NCBI GenBank assembly: GCA_030684575.1
Contig: JAUXVD010000003.1
Coordinates: 124,001 to 188,000, forward strand
Source of the DNA: Nitrospirota bacterium
GTDB lineage: Bacteria > Nitrospirota > Nitrospiria > Nitrospirales > Nitrospiraceae
Direction: 5' to 3'
Length of the DNA: 64,000 nt
Positions 35,021-44,009 of the stretch are shown here, piece after piece. Position 1 is the stretch's first letter. The number at the start of each line of letters is the position of its first letter. The position numbers and the translations under genes are program-made. A model generated the notes under the pieces. It searched no databases and was not told the origin of the DNA. It saw only the letters and a list, made by a program, of their open reading frames with translations.

Positions 35021-36355
35021 ATGAATCTTGGCATCTACATCGGACTTCTTCTCGCCCTCCTCCTTGGCACGCTCTACCGTCCGGCGATTGGTCTTGCGAG
35101 CCTGGTCTGTATCCAGGTGCTGGATTTTTGGGGACAGTTGTCGTCACCGTGGTTAGCTGAAAACGGGAAGTTCACAAATCTCTATGTGGTCGGCCTGGTC
35201 GCCATCGGCTTACTGCGCGCGCAACAGACTTCGTGCGAAAAATTACGCGGTATTCCGTGGGTACAGGTGGTGGTCGTTTGTTTGTGGCTTGAGGCCGGAA
35301 TCTCCTTGTATTGGTCGCCGGCATTCACGCAAGGACTTGGGGAATGGGGTAAGTATTGGCCGTATATGTTGCTTCATGCCGGTCTCGTTCCGCTCCTCAT
35401 CAGACGTCCCATCGATTTGCAGCATGGGCTGAGCGCCGTCTTAGTTCTCGGTGCGGTGTTGGCCATTCTCGTGGATGCATTCGTCCGTTGGGACCAACGG
35501 TTCATCGTGTCGTTCTATAACCCGAACGAGAGATTTTGGAATGCCTTGGCCTTCGCGCAAATGGCTGGCTATGTCACGATCGCCGCAGTGCTTCTGAACC
35601 ATCAAAGAAGCTGGTTCTGGACGCTCCTCAAAGGAGTGGCTATCGCGAGCAGCGTGGTCTTGGTCGTGAAATCAGGAACACGAGGGCAATTCGTACTCAT
35701 GGCGACGTTGCCCATCATATTCTTGCCCATAAGCCGAACGCTCACGAGTATGAAAACGTATGTGTCGGGCGTTCTGTTGGTGGCATGTCTGGCCTCCGTA
35801 ACGATCTTTGCCTACGATTCCCTCACGCACCAGGACGAGCGCTGGTCCTCCGGCAAGTTCCAATCAGACTGGAACCTCCGAGTGAACAATATCGACAAGC
35901 TTCTCCATCACTGGCTGAAGGCGTCGAATGGTGACCCAGCGGTTCTTGTTCTCGGACTCGGAAACTCCGCGTCGTTTTCGCCACGCATCATTGGGTTTTA
36001 CCCGCATATGATGCTTCCGGAGGTGTTGGGGGAAGAAGGCTTGCTGGGGGTGGGCCTCTTGGGTTTGGCCGTCTGGGTGTCCATCCGCTCCACGCGGAGG
36101 GCCTACCATCTTGCGAAGGACGATGAAGTCCAGCGCGGCATCCTGGCCACTCTGTCGGCATGTTTCGCGTTCGCATTTTTGTTGTCTTTTAAGCAAGGTT
36201 CCCTGGTAGGGTTTTCGGCAGAAATATTTTCGTTTGCAATATTGATTGAACGGCAGGGTCGGCTGCTCGTGTCGTCACAACGCATCCAGATCGATGATGC
36301 ATCGATCGAGCCCACCTTGCCCGATTCGGTTGCCAGTGCTTCGGGACCGGCATGA
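35021..36355 (+). CDS. O-antigen ligase/polymerase family protein, Wzy-like
   Basis: This 444-residue inner-membrane protein has about 11 hydrophobic helices with one large periplasmic loop (about residues 280-330) containing a cluster of charged residues and LVLGLGNSASFSPRIIGFYPHMMLPEVLGEEG. The H/PHN-type loop and EEG turn are typical of the O-antigen ligase (Wzy_C) family. It would join repeat units of the EPS in the periplasm. Its neighbours (flippase, glycosyltransferases) suit a polymerase better than a lipid-A ligase. Confidence 0.82.
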   Translation: MNLGIYIGLLLALLLGTLYRPAIGLASLVCIQVLDFWGQLSSPWLAENGKFTNLYVVGLVAIGLLRAQQTSCEKLRGIPWVQVVVVCLWLEAGISLYWSPAFTQGLGEWGKYWPYMLLHAGLVPLLIRRPIDLQHGLSAVLVLGAVLAILVDAFVRWDQRFIVSFYNPNERFWNALAFAQMAGYVTIAAVLLNHQRSWFWTLLKGVAIASSVVLVVKSGTRGQFVLMATLPIIFLPISRTLTSMKTYVSGVLLVACLASVTIFAYDSLTHQDERWSSGKFQSDWNLRVNNIDKLLHHWLKASNGDPAVLVLGLGNSASFSPRIIGFYPHMMLPEVLGEEGLLGVGLLGLAVWVSIRSTRRAYHLAKDDEVQRGILATLSACFAFAFLLSFKQGSLVGFSAEIFSFAILIERQGRLLVSSQRIQIDDASIEPTLPDSVASASGPA

Positions 36356-36535
36356 TATCTATGCAGTTATAGATGGTTGTCCGATGTGTGCGCGTCACGG
36401 CGCATTATGTCGAGGCCCTGGATGGTGGTGGGACAGTCGACGGAGGCGCCGTTGGGAGGTGCCGCTGAGCATTTCACCGCGACTATCCATCGTTTCAGGC
36501 ACGATTCTAATTGGTAAGAATAAGCAGGCTTAGCC

Positions 36536-37669
36536 ATGTCCAAGGTTACGATCATTCAGCGGATTGTTCCCCACTATCGCGTTCCGTTTTTTGAATCGCT
36601 GTATCATGAGCTGGCCCATGCCGGCATCGAACTGCAGTTGATTTATGGACAGGAATACCCTGGAACTGTGCCACGCTCAGAGCTGCTGGAACATCCCTGG
36701 GCCGTCAGAATCGAAAACCGATATCTCAACACACCCTTCGGGCGACTCGTGTGGCAATCCTGCTTGGGCCGCCTGCAGGATTCCGATCTCATCGTGTTTG
36801 AACAGACGAATTCCTTGCTGCTGAATTATTGGCTATTGCTACGTCGGCGACTGGGGAAGCATCGATTGGCCTTTTGGGGACATGGACGCAACTTTCAAGC
36901 AGGCTCAGGGCATTCGTTAAAAGAGGAGTTGAAGAAACTATTCATCAATCAAGTCGATTGGTGGTTTGCATATACGGAAGCCAGCGGTTCGGTCGTCCGG
37001 GAATCTGGGTTCTCCCAGGATAGAATCACCATCGTGCAGAATGCGATTGATACCAATGAACTGGGATCCGCGCTCGCGGCTGTGACGCAAGACGACCTGA
37101 GTGCTTTGCGCGCTTATTTAGGCTTACCGAAGGAGCATGTCGCCTTATATTGCGGCGGTATGTATGCAGGCAAGCGACTGAGTTTTCTGCTCGAAGCATG
37201 CAAGATGATCCGTGAGAGAATCCACGATTTCCACGTGGTCCTCATCGGCGACGGCCCAGAACAGGAGACCGTCGAACGGGCAGCCCTGGAGTACGACTGG
37301 ATTCACTACGTTGGCCCCAAATTTGGAGGGGATAGGGCAGTGTATTTTAGAGCCAGCCGCGCCCTACTGATGCCGGGCTTGGTAGGATTGGCCATCGTGG
37401 ATAGTTTTGTCGCCGGGACACCGTTGTTCACGACAGACCTCCGGTCGCATAGCCCTGAAATTTCATACCTGGAGCATGGAGTAAACGGGGTCATGACCCC
37501 CTGTCATGTGCACCTCTATGCAGATGCCGTGGTGAGGTTTTTTGAGTCGGAGGAACAACAGCAACGACTTCAGTCGGGATGCCGGCGCAGCGCTGACCTC
37601 TGTACCCTAGATCATATGGTGTCTAGTTTCTCGATGGGTATTAGGTCTTGCCTTGGCCTTGAAAGATGA
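36536..37669 (+). CDS. Glycosyltransferase, GT4-like
   Basis: The 377-residue protein has a GT-B layout: an N-terminal domain (VTIIQRIVPHYRVPFFESLYHEL) typical of GT4 enzymes, and a C-terminal domain with LYCGGMYAGKRLSFLLEACKMI, VVLIGDGPEQETVE and MPGLVGLAIVDSFVAGTPLFTTD. In the last segment the usual catalytic/donor Glu pair (EX7E) is partly replaced (Asp in IVDSF). It presumably adds one sugar to the growing lipid-linked unit. A 180-bp gap separates it from the polymerase gene. Confidence 0.83.
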   Translation: MSKVTIIQRIVPHYRVPFFESLYHELAHAGIELQLIYGQEYPGTVPRSELLEHPWAVRIENRYLNTPFGRLVWQSCLGRLQDSDLIVFEQTNSLLLNYWLLLRRRLGKHRLAFWGHGRNFQAGSGHSLKEELKKLFINQVDWWFAYTEASGSVVRESGFSQDRITIVQNAIDTNELGSALAAVTQDDLSALRAYLGLPKEHVALYCGGMYAGKRLSFLLEACKMIRERIHDFHVVLIGDGPEQETVERAALEYDWIHYVGPKFGGDRAVYFRASRALLMPGLVGLAIVDSFVAGTPLFTTDLRSHSPEISYLEHGVNGVMTPCHVHLYADAVVRFFESEEQQQRLQSGCRRSADLCTLDHMVSSFSMGIRSCLGLER

Positions 37670-37990
37670 CGGGGATGCCGTGGGTAAGGAGCCTTAATAG
37701 GACGCATGGAGCTTGCGCATTCCGGGCTTAGGGGGTACGTAGCGTCCATGGGAAAAGCATCACCGGTTCAAGTCACGCAGCCCCGTTGTACGACATTTCA
37801 ATAGAGCTTCAATACTTGCTAGAGGTCTATGACTACTGCATCGATGAGAGAGCGCCCGGAGTGATGGGCAGGTTGTTACGATGAAACGAATTTCCCCTCT
37901 GCGCAGGTCTGCATCGGCTATTGGGCAGGATCCGCTGGTTTGTTCGGTGGACGGCAGAATCTGAATAACGGTATGCGGCAATAGGTCTCC
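37670..37990. other. Non-coding 321-bp stretch between two glycosyltransferase genes
   Basis: No supported ORF, RNA or strong hairpin is seen. A GGTTCAAGTC near 37765 resembles a tRNA T-loop, but the flanking bases do not pair, so no tRNA is called. Confidence 0.5.
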
Positions 37991-39181
37991 ATGAAAGTCT
38001 TGCTGGCTCACAACTTTTACCGCTCGTCTGCTCCCAGTGGAGAGGATGCCGTGTACCGCAATGAGCGAGCACTCTTGGAGCGCCATTGTGAGGTGGTGCC
38101 GTATGAGCGCTTCAACGACAACATCGACGAATCGACGTTGACACGAAAGTTTCAACTGGCGTTGGAGGGGGCATGGTCAACGCGCACCTATCGAGAGTTG
38201 TCGGCACTGATCCGGCAGCATCGGCCGGACATCGCCCATTTCCATAATACGTTTCCCCTCATTTCCCCCAGTGCCTATGCTGCCTGTCGAGACAACGATG
38301 TTCCTGTTGTGCAAACCCTTCACAATTTCAGGTTGATCTGCCCTGGTGGCCTCTTGCTTCGTGAGGGCCGCCCCTGTGAAGACTGCGTTGGAACAACGCT
38401 GCTCCCCGCGTTGCGTCACCGCTGCTACAGAGGATCACTTCCAGCGACAGGAGCATTGGTTTGGATGCTGTTGCAGAACCGCTGGCGTGGAACCTACCAG
38501 ACCCTCGTCAGTCGGTATATCGCGCTGACTGAATTCGCCGCGAGCCGATTAATTGAAGGGGGCCTCCCGAGAGAACGTATTACCGTGAAATCCAACTTCG
38601 TGGGTGATATCCCGAACCCCGGTGCGGGAGACGGTGGTTATGCCGTCTATGTGGGGCGTTTGAGTGAAGAGAAGGGCCTTCGCACCCTCATTTCTGCATG
38701 GAAGTTCCTTCCGCGGGTACCGCTGAAGATTTTAGGTGATGGTCCACTACGCCAAGAGTTGATCGATCTTGCTATTCAACAGAACCTGCCCGTGGAATTT
38801 CTGGGATTCTGCGATCGTTCGACAATTATCGACACCATAGGACGAGCAGTGCTGCAAGTCGTTCCATCTGAATGTTATGAAGGTTTTCCGATGGTGGTCC
38901 TGGAGGCCTATGCGTGTGGTACGCCAGTTGTCTGCTCCCGAATCGGCAGCCTCAATGAGATTGTCGAAGAAGGTGTGACGGGTGTGAAGTTTGATCCCGG
39001 CAATCCGCGAGATCTGGCGGCAAAGATTCAGCTGCTTTGGGATGACGCTGGACGGCGGCGGTCTATGCGTGGAATAGCTCGAGCCACATTTGATAATAAG
39101 TTTACGGCTTCAAGCAACCTCGCCGCCATCATGGCGATTTACGAAACGACGATCCGGACCCACACGCACATTACGAGGTGA
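37991..39181 (+). CDS. Glycosyltransferase family 4
   Basis: This 396-residue GT-B enzyme opens with MKVLLAHNFYRSSAPSGEDAVYRNE, a glycine-poor acceptor loop seen in GT4 enzymes of EPS loci. It has an HxFNTFPL segment, a cysteine-rich stretch (CPGG, CEDC, RHRCY), and a C-terminal donor domain with VGRLSEEKGLRTLI, ILGDGPLRQEL and the EX7E motif in ECYEGFPMVVLEAYACGTPVV. The cysteine cluster at about residues 115-150 could bind metal and is common to a GT4 subgroup. It is 3 bp from the next gene, so the two are co-translated. Confidence 0.88.
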   Translation: MKVLLAHNFYRSSAPSGEDAVYRNERALLERHCEVVPYERFNDNIDESTLTRKFQLALEGAWSTRTYRELSALIRQHRPDIAHFHNTFPLISPSAYAACRDNDVPVVQTLHNFRLICPGGLLLREGRPCEDCVGTTLLPALRHRCYRGSLPATGALVWMLLQNRWRGTYQTLVSRYIALTEFAASRLIEGGLPRERITVKSNFVGDIPNPGAGDGGYAVYVGRLSEEKGLRTLISAWKFLPRVPLKILGDGPLRQELIDLAIQQNLPVEFLGFCDRSTIIDTIGRAVLQVVPSECYEGFPMVVLEAYACGTPVVCSRIGSLNEIVEEGVTGVKFDPGNPRDLAAKIQLLWDDAGRRRSMRGIARATFDNKFTASSNLAAIMAIYETTIRTHTHITR

Positions 39182-39184
39182 CCG

Positions 39185-39958
39185 ATGGCCGCTCGCGAGG
39201 CAGGGTTTCTCCTAAACATTCCGATTGACCGTATAGCCCTGCCAGCAGCCGCGCAGGAGGCGCTTCGTGCCGTAGAGGGGAAACGATTGCCGGTCATTTT
39301 TGCTTGCGCCAATCCTCACTCGTTAGTGGTGGCCCAGCGAGACCCCAGTTTCCATTCAGCTCTGACGCGGGCCAACCTCGTTGTTGCCGATGGGGTCGGG
39401 GTGTCGATTATGGCACGATTGCTCGGCGTGACGATCGGTCCTCGGATTACGGGGAGCGACTACTTCTTTGCCGTCTTGAATATTCTCCAGCAGCGTGGTC
39501 GGGGACGCGTCTTCTTCTTTGGGTCGTCGCAGAGAGTCCTTGATCGTATCGCCAGTCGTTTCGCCACTGACTTCCCTTCCCTCACACTATGCGGCACGCT
39601 GTCTCCGCCATTCGGTTCGTGGAACGACGAAGAGAATCGTCGAATGGTGCAGATCATTCGTGACGCGAAGCCCGACGTGCTTTGGGTCGGTATGACTGCG
39701 CCCAAGCAAGAGAAGTGGGTAGAGGCGAATCGTGGGCTCGTGAATACGCCGGTGATCGGATCGATCGGTGCGGTGTTTGATTTTTATGCAGGCACCTACG
39801 CAAGAGCGCCGGAATGGATTTGCCGGGTTGGTCTCGAATGGGCCTACCGATTCGTACTGGAGCCGAAGCGGATGTGGCAGCGAAACGCTGTTTCAGCTCC
39901 GACGTTCGTCTGGCTGGTGCTCAGACAGCATCTACTGGGGAGAGTGCCTGGGAGATAG
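39185..39958 (+). CDS. WecG/TagA/CpsF-family glycosyltransferase
   Basis: This 257-residue enzyme shows the GT26 pattern: FACANPHSLVVAQRDPSFHSAL, ADGVGVSIMARLLG, RITGSDYFFAVLNI, VFFFGSSQRVLDRIA and VLWVGMTAPKQEKWVEANR. It adds an N-acetyl-type hexosamine (ManNAc or a related sugar) to an undecaprenyl-diphosphate-linked sugar. This fits the WecA-like enzyme encoded at 42278, which would make the lipid-linked first sugar. A hairpin follows at 39968-40034. Confidence 0.9.
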   Translation: MAAREAGFLLNIPIDRIALPAAAQEALRAVEGKRLPVIFACANPHSLVVAQRDPSFHSALTRANLVVADGVGVSIMARLLGVTIGPRITGSDYFFAVLNILQQRGRGRVFFFGSSQRVLDRIASRFATDFPSLTLCGTLSPPFGSWNDEENRRMVQIIRDAKPDVLWVGMTAPKQEKWVEANRGLVNTPVIGSIGAVFDFYAGTYARAPEWICRVGLEWAYRFVLEPKRMWQRNAVSAPTFVWLVLRQHLLGRVPGR

Positions 39959-39967
39959 GTTGTGGTG

Positions 39968-40034
39968 AGACGGAGGGGTTTAATCAGAGATCCCACATAC
40001 GCGGGGAATGATGAATCATCTCTACCCTCCGTCT
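39968..40034 (+). terminator. Large stem-loop after the wecG-like gene
   Basis: AGACGGAGGG (39968-39977) pairs perfectly with CCCTCCGTCT (40025-40034). Inside, AGAGAT pairs with ATCTCT and CCC with GGG, so the 67-nt segment can fold into an extended hairpin 9 nt after the stop codon. No T-run follows, so its terminator function is inferred. Confidence 0.5.
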
Positions 40035-40942
40035 GAACTTCGCATAAACCTGCTACTACTGTTTGGAGTCCACCAAGAAGGTGACGGTTACTGAGTTCCG
40101 ATCTCGCCGAGGGTTCGCCTCACACCATACTCCCTCGATTACACCTATCGGTTTCGAAGTATGATACTGCCTTTCTCTAGCATAGGTCTCCTAATTACGG
40201 TAGAATGTAGCGGTCGGTACAGAAGAGAGCTGGTTTCCTTCCAGTAGGGTCTTCGGCTACTTCATCAGACAGCGGTATATTACTGAGGCTTCGTCATGTG
40301 AGGCTCTGGTAAGGCATCGGAGTGGAGTCAGTAGACTTCTCCACTTCTATGTTTTGCCGAGGCCGGATTGTTCTCCAACTAGGCACAGGCATCATGAGCA
40401 GCATGTCCCCGTACGGAGGCGTGAGGGAGATGCAGTATGACGGACTCACGGACGAGGCCATTGTGTCTCTTCTCTGAGGCCTCGTTGATTGCGAGCGGGA
40501 TATGCACGACGCGGTTCGTCGGATGAAGTACTCAAACTGAGCAATTGTGAACAGATTGCCGACTGCTTGTTAGATAGACTCGACCAGAACGTGCACATGC
40601 TTAGGCATTCGCCTATCCACGCTGCTTCTGATCCGACTCTCGGCAACTCCTCTACCGGAGTTCTTCTAAGGAGTCTGTCTTATTACGCTGGTGGGGCGTA
40701 ATGCCGGACGTTGATAGGGAGGTTGCGTAATTTACTGTAGGCGGAATGATACGGTCACCCATGAGACTCAGTCCTCCGCATGGTTTTGGTTGTGCGCTGT
40801 TATCCGAATCGCATCAATAAACAGGAAACAGTTTGTGGCAACGTCCTCCAGTAGTGATCCACCACTGTAGGGTTCTGCAGACAGTGCCGGTGCTCTATCT
40901 TTTATCTCTTATATGTTTTCAACGAGATAGGAGATGCTTTTA

Positions 40943-40958
40943 CGGTCTGTTTTTTGCG
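40943..40958 (+). promoter_or_regulatory. Possible sigma54 promoter before the PEP-CTERM-like gene
   Basis: CGGTCTGTTTTTTGCG has GG and GC 12 bp apart and TTGC at -12, but a poor -24 half. It lies 49 bp upstream of ATG 41007, a suitable distance. This is weaker than the site at 28952 and could be chance. Confidence 0.35.
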
Positions 40959-41006
40959 TGTTAACAGGTTATCGCGGATAAGCTAAGTCTACGAGGAGAG
41001 TTTGCT

Positions 41007-41672
41007 ATGCAGAGGTCAATCAAGGGTGTTGTTTTTCAGGCGATTATGTTGAGTTCCGTTCTCCTGTCCTTGGAGACAGCTGAGGCAGCGTTGGTGGCCT
41101 ATTCCTTTACGGAGGGCATCAGCACTATCAGTCTGGCATCACTGCCCAGCACGACCCCCCTGGGTTCATCCGCGCCTGGTTCGATTAAGTTCGCTCACGT
41201 CTCTGGAAGCCGGGGCCACAATCAATCAAGCGCCGCCACAGGGATACCAGTGGTAATTGGGAGCTACAGGCCTTCCAATGCGTACGGAGCGAACGCGGTG
41301 AGGATTTCTGAATATGGAAAAGAGGGAGACGGATTCAAGCAAGACGGGTGGAGGCTGGTGAGTGAGGCCATGGGTATTCTTCCCAATGTCTCTGCCTCAC
41401 CCAAGGATGATGTTCAGCCGGATCGCGACGGCGGGAGCATTTTGCGGCTTGCCAGCTTGGAGCACCCGCCAAGCCTTGCATCCCTCACAGCGCACAGGTG
41501 GCGGCTGGTTTTTGCCAATCCTGATGGGGATGTGCTCACGATCCGTGGGGCCTTGAATAGCTTCACGACGGCGCCGTTGTCGGCAGCGGCTCTCTTGTTC
41601 GGAGCCGGACTTATCTCGCTCGTTGGGCTTGGCGCGGGAGGATTGAGAAATCTCAGGGTGACTCAAGCGTAG
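41007..41672 (+). CDS. Secreted protein with an atypical PEP-CTERM-like tail
   Basis: This 221-residue protein has a signal peptide (about residues 1-28, ending SLETAEAA) and a low-complexity, Ser/Thr/Ala-rich body. The C-terminus is APLSAAALLFGAGLISLVGLG followed by a short basic tail (GGLRNLRV). This tripartite end mirrors PEP-CTERM sorting signals (VPLPAAxLLFGxGLxGLxG plus Arg), but the defining Pro-Glu-Pro or VPxP box is replaced by TAPL. It may be an exosortase substrate or a plain tail-anchored protein. The upstream leader (TACGAGGAGAG) provides a ribosome site. The gene is isolated between two non-coding stretches. Confidence 0.65.
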   Translation: MQRSIKGVVFQAIMLSSVLLSLETAEAALVAYSFTEGISTISLASLPSTTPLGSSAPGSIKFAHVSGSRGHNQSSAATGIPVVIGSYRPSNAYGANAVRISEYGKEGDGFKQDGWRLVSEAMGILPNVSASPKDDVQPDRDGGSILRLASLEHPPSLASLTAHRWRLVFANPDGDVLTIRGALNSFTTAPLSAAALLFGAGLISLVGLGAGGLRNLRVTQA

Positions 41673-41688
41673 ACGGAGGTATCCGTCT
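41671..41688 (+). terminator. Short hairpin overlapping the stop codon of the PEP-CTERM-like gene
   Basis: AGACGGA and TCCGTCT form a 7-bp stem around GGTA, starting within the TAG stop. Only TCTC follows, so the terminator call is weak. Confidence 0.35.
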
Positions 41689-42277
41689 TCTCACTGTGAT
41701 CCGGTAAATCCGGGAGTCTGTTTTTCTGTGACCGACAACCACATGTCAACTGAGGATAGAATTCTATCTGCCTACTTCACGCGTGGGAAACAGATTGCAA
41801 TCCAAGCAAGTACGAAAGTAACAGGGCTTTAATGCAATACCGTAGGGTCTATCCTCGCAAGCCGCAATCCGATATCTGTGCAGATATTCTCTACAGGGTT
41901 ATCCTGCGCTAGGCTCCTTTTACCTACATCTGGCCTATTCGTATGAGGAGAAATCCTTTCCCTGGCGTCAGCGCACTCATGGAAAGTCTCACAACGGGAT
42001 ATCTGTCAGCCGGCCGCCTCGTCTGTCTGTTCGGCTGCTTGATCGGGAGTAGAGATTGTCATGTGGGATGTCCGTGCCGTTATTTCGCCTATGCTTGATA
42101 AGGTAGGTATACCCGCTCGATCGTTCGCTTATTGTGCCTGGTGGAGCCAGGAATATCGTCGACCGAAGATTTGCGCCGTTGGAATGCGAAATGAGTGGTG
42201 AGCGGCTGAAGGCAGAGAGCGAATGAAGTTGGTCGGGTTCCAGTTGGAGCCAAGAAGGTGGAGGGGAGCCCGGGGCG
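41673..42277. other. 605-bp stretch without a supported gene
   Basis: There is no gene with a credible start here. A 46-codon ORF (42060-42200) lacks a ribosome site and family features. The last 30 bp hold GGAGGGGAG, the ribosome site of the next gene. Confidence 0.5.
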
Positions 42278-43912
42278 ATGAATAGTGCGCTTTTTTTCAG
42301 CTTTATGACGTCGCTATTTATCTGCGTGGCGCTGATTCCGCCTTTGCGTCTCTTGGCTGATCGATTCCAAATCATGGACCATCCTGGCGAACGAAAAGTG
42401 CATCAATACCCTGTTCCCCGGGTAGGCGGCATTGCGTTCGCGGTAGGCGCCTATGCCAGCATCCTCTGGTGGGCTGTCCCAGACAGCACCACGCTGTTAG
42501 TTCTCTGTGGCGGATCAATTATTTTGGGATTCGGCGTATGGGACGATCGGGCGAATCTCAGCTACCGGATCAAAGTACTTGGGCAGTTGGCGGCGGCGCT
42601 TGTGGTTGTTGCGTTTGGTGGGATTCGTTTCGAAAGCGTCCCATTCCTGCTTGATGCGGAACTGCCGATTTGGGTTGGAGCTCCCGTCACAGTTCTCTTT
42701 CTAGTCGCCGCCTCAAATGCGGTAAACCTGGCAGACGGGCTTGACGGACTTGCCGGCGGCCTTTCATTTTTGACGCTTGCCGGCACGGCATACCTCGCCC
42801 ATCTCTCGAACAACTCGACGGTATTGATCCTCGCCATCCCCTTCTTGGGGGGACTTTTGGGTTTTTTGCGGTACAACACATATCCGGCTCGAATTTTCAT
42901 GGGCGACGGTGGCAGTCAATTGCTTGGATTTATCATTGGCGTGCTGGCCATTCACTTAACCGACTCGACCCATGGTCCATTCAGTCCGATCCTGACGCTC
43001 TTTCTGTTGGGATTGCCGTTCCTGGATACAGTCGGGGTCTTCGGACAACGACTCGTGGAGGGCCGATCTCCTTTTGTCGGTGACCGCACACATATTCATC
43101 ATAAATTACTCGCCGTGGGACTCTCGCACTATGAGGCTGTGACGGTGATTTATGCCTTTCAGGCAGGTATGGTGGCGTTGGCCTATCTCCTTCGCTGGCA
43201 ATCCGATTCGTTGATTATGTTGCTCTATCTCCTTCTGTCCGGCGCCGTCCTGGCTCTTTTTGTCGCTGCCGGGAGAGGATTAATTCCTGCTGCGGAACCG
43301 GATCATCCGCGGGTCCGATCGGAGAGATGGCTTTCAGATGTTTTCAGTCGCTCATGGGTACGAGATCTACCGATTCGGTTCTTGGCCGCTGTGGTTCCTC
43401 TCTTTCTCGTTGCGACGGTATTTCTTCCTGCCTACGTTCCTGATGATGTGGGCTATATGTCAGTCGTCCTGTTTTGCGTCGTGCTCCTCGGCCTCTCGCT
43501 ACTGCCACAGTTGGCTCCTTACTTTGTCCGGGGGGGGCTCTACATGGGGAGTACATTCCTGTTGTATGTGAGTGATGCGTCATGGATGCAGGCAGGTCCT
43601 CCGATCCCATTTACCTACCATATGTTATTTGGCGCAATGGCTGTGATGGTTTTACTGTGCATGCGGTTCGACAGTCAGAGCAGGTTTCAGACGACGCCAC
43701 TGGACTACCTCATGGTGTGCCTCGCCGTGATCGTCCCGTTCCTTCCAGAGATACATACGGACATCTCGGCATTTGGTCTTTTTGCGGCGAAGCTCATCGT
43801 GTTGTTTTTTTCGTTCGAGTTGCTGCTACACGCATTCTCGGATCGCGTGAAACAACTCGGACTCGTATCCTTGTGGGTGTTGTTTGGGTTGGGCATCCGG
43901 ATGTGGCTCTAG
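42278..43912 (+). CDS. Undecaprenyl-phosphate sugar-1-phosphate transferase with C-terminal extension
   Basis: This 544-residue integral membrane protein starts at ATG 42278 behind GGAGGGGAG. Residues 1-330 match the MraY/WecA family: DHPGERKVHQYPVPRVGGIA, the catalytic-Asp segment NAVNLADGLDGLAGG, FMGDGGSQLLGF and the HIHH motif in VGDRTHIHHKLL. It would transfer a sugar-1-phosphate (for example GlcNAc-1-P) from a UDP-sugar to the lipid carrier, starting EPS synthesis. Oddly, about 200 extra residues with six more helices follow (about 345-544), which ordinary WecA proteins (about 350 residues) lack. Confidence 0.88.
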   Translation: MNSALFFSFMTSLFICVALIPPLRLLADRFQIMDHPGERKVHQYPVPRVGGIAFAVGAYASILWWAVPDSTTLLVLCGGSIILGFGVWDDRANLSYRIKVLGQLAAALVVVAFGGIRFESVPFLLDAELPIWVGAPVTVLFLVAASNAVNLADGLDGLAGGLSFLTLAGTAYLAHLSNNSTVLILAIPFLGGLLGFLRYNTYPARIFMGDGGSQLLGFIIGVLAIHLTDSTHGPFSPILTLFLLGLPFLDTVGVFGQRLVEGRSPFVGDRTHIHHKLLAVGLSHYEAVTVIYAFQAGMVALAYLLRWQSDSLIMLLYLLLSGAVLALFVAAGRGLIPAAEPDHPRVRSERWLSDVFSRSWVRDLPIRFLAAVVPLFLVATVFLPAYVPDDVGYMSVVLFCVVLLGLSLLPQLAPYFVRGGLYMGSTFLLYVSDASWMQAGPPIPFTYHMLFGAMAVMVLLCMRFDSQSRFQTTPLDYLMVCLAVIVPFLPEIHTDISAFGLFAAKLIVLFFSFELLLHAFSDRVKQLGLVSLWVLFGLGIRMWL

Positions 43913-44009
43913 TAGGAGAGGGGAACGTCGGAACCGTCGTCGAAGAATGGTTGATTGATAACCGTTCGACGGGTGCAGTTGTTTTCAGGCCGGCGACTAG
44001 GCTCACACC

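Larger units (their letters stand above)
39959..41006. other. 1.05-kb stretch without a supported gene
   Basis: This long gap between wecG-like and the PEP-CTERM-like gene is more AT-rich than its surroundings. It holds a large terminator-like hairpin at its start (39968-40034). ORFs of up to 70 codons exist but start at TTG or lack ribosome sites. A possible sigma54 site lies near its end (40943-40958). It may contain decayed genes or a long regulatory region. Confidence 0.5.

Noticed and set aside
37750-37800. Possible tRNA fragment (GGTTCAAGTC)
   Set aside because: Neighbouring bases do not form a T-stem or acceptor stem, so it is a chance match.
40489-40701. 70-codon ORF in the 1.05-kb desert
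   Set aside because: It starts at TTG, lacks a ribosome site and shows no family features. A 27-codon ORF just upstream (from 40395) vaguely resembles a sigma-factor start but is too short to support.
40781-40796. TGGTTTTGGTTGTGCG as a second sigma54 site upstream of the PEP-CTERM-like gene
   Set aside because: Only GG-N10-GC and one or two other bases match; such matches are frequent by chance, and it lies over 200 bp from the gene.
42060-42200. 46-codon ORF upstream of the WecA-like gene
   Set aside because: No ribosome-binding site, Trp-rich random-looking composition and no hydrophobic or motif pattern.
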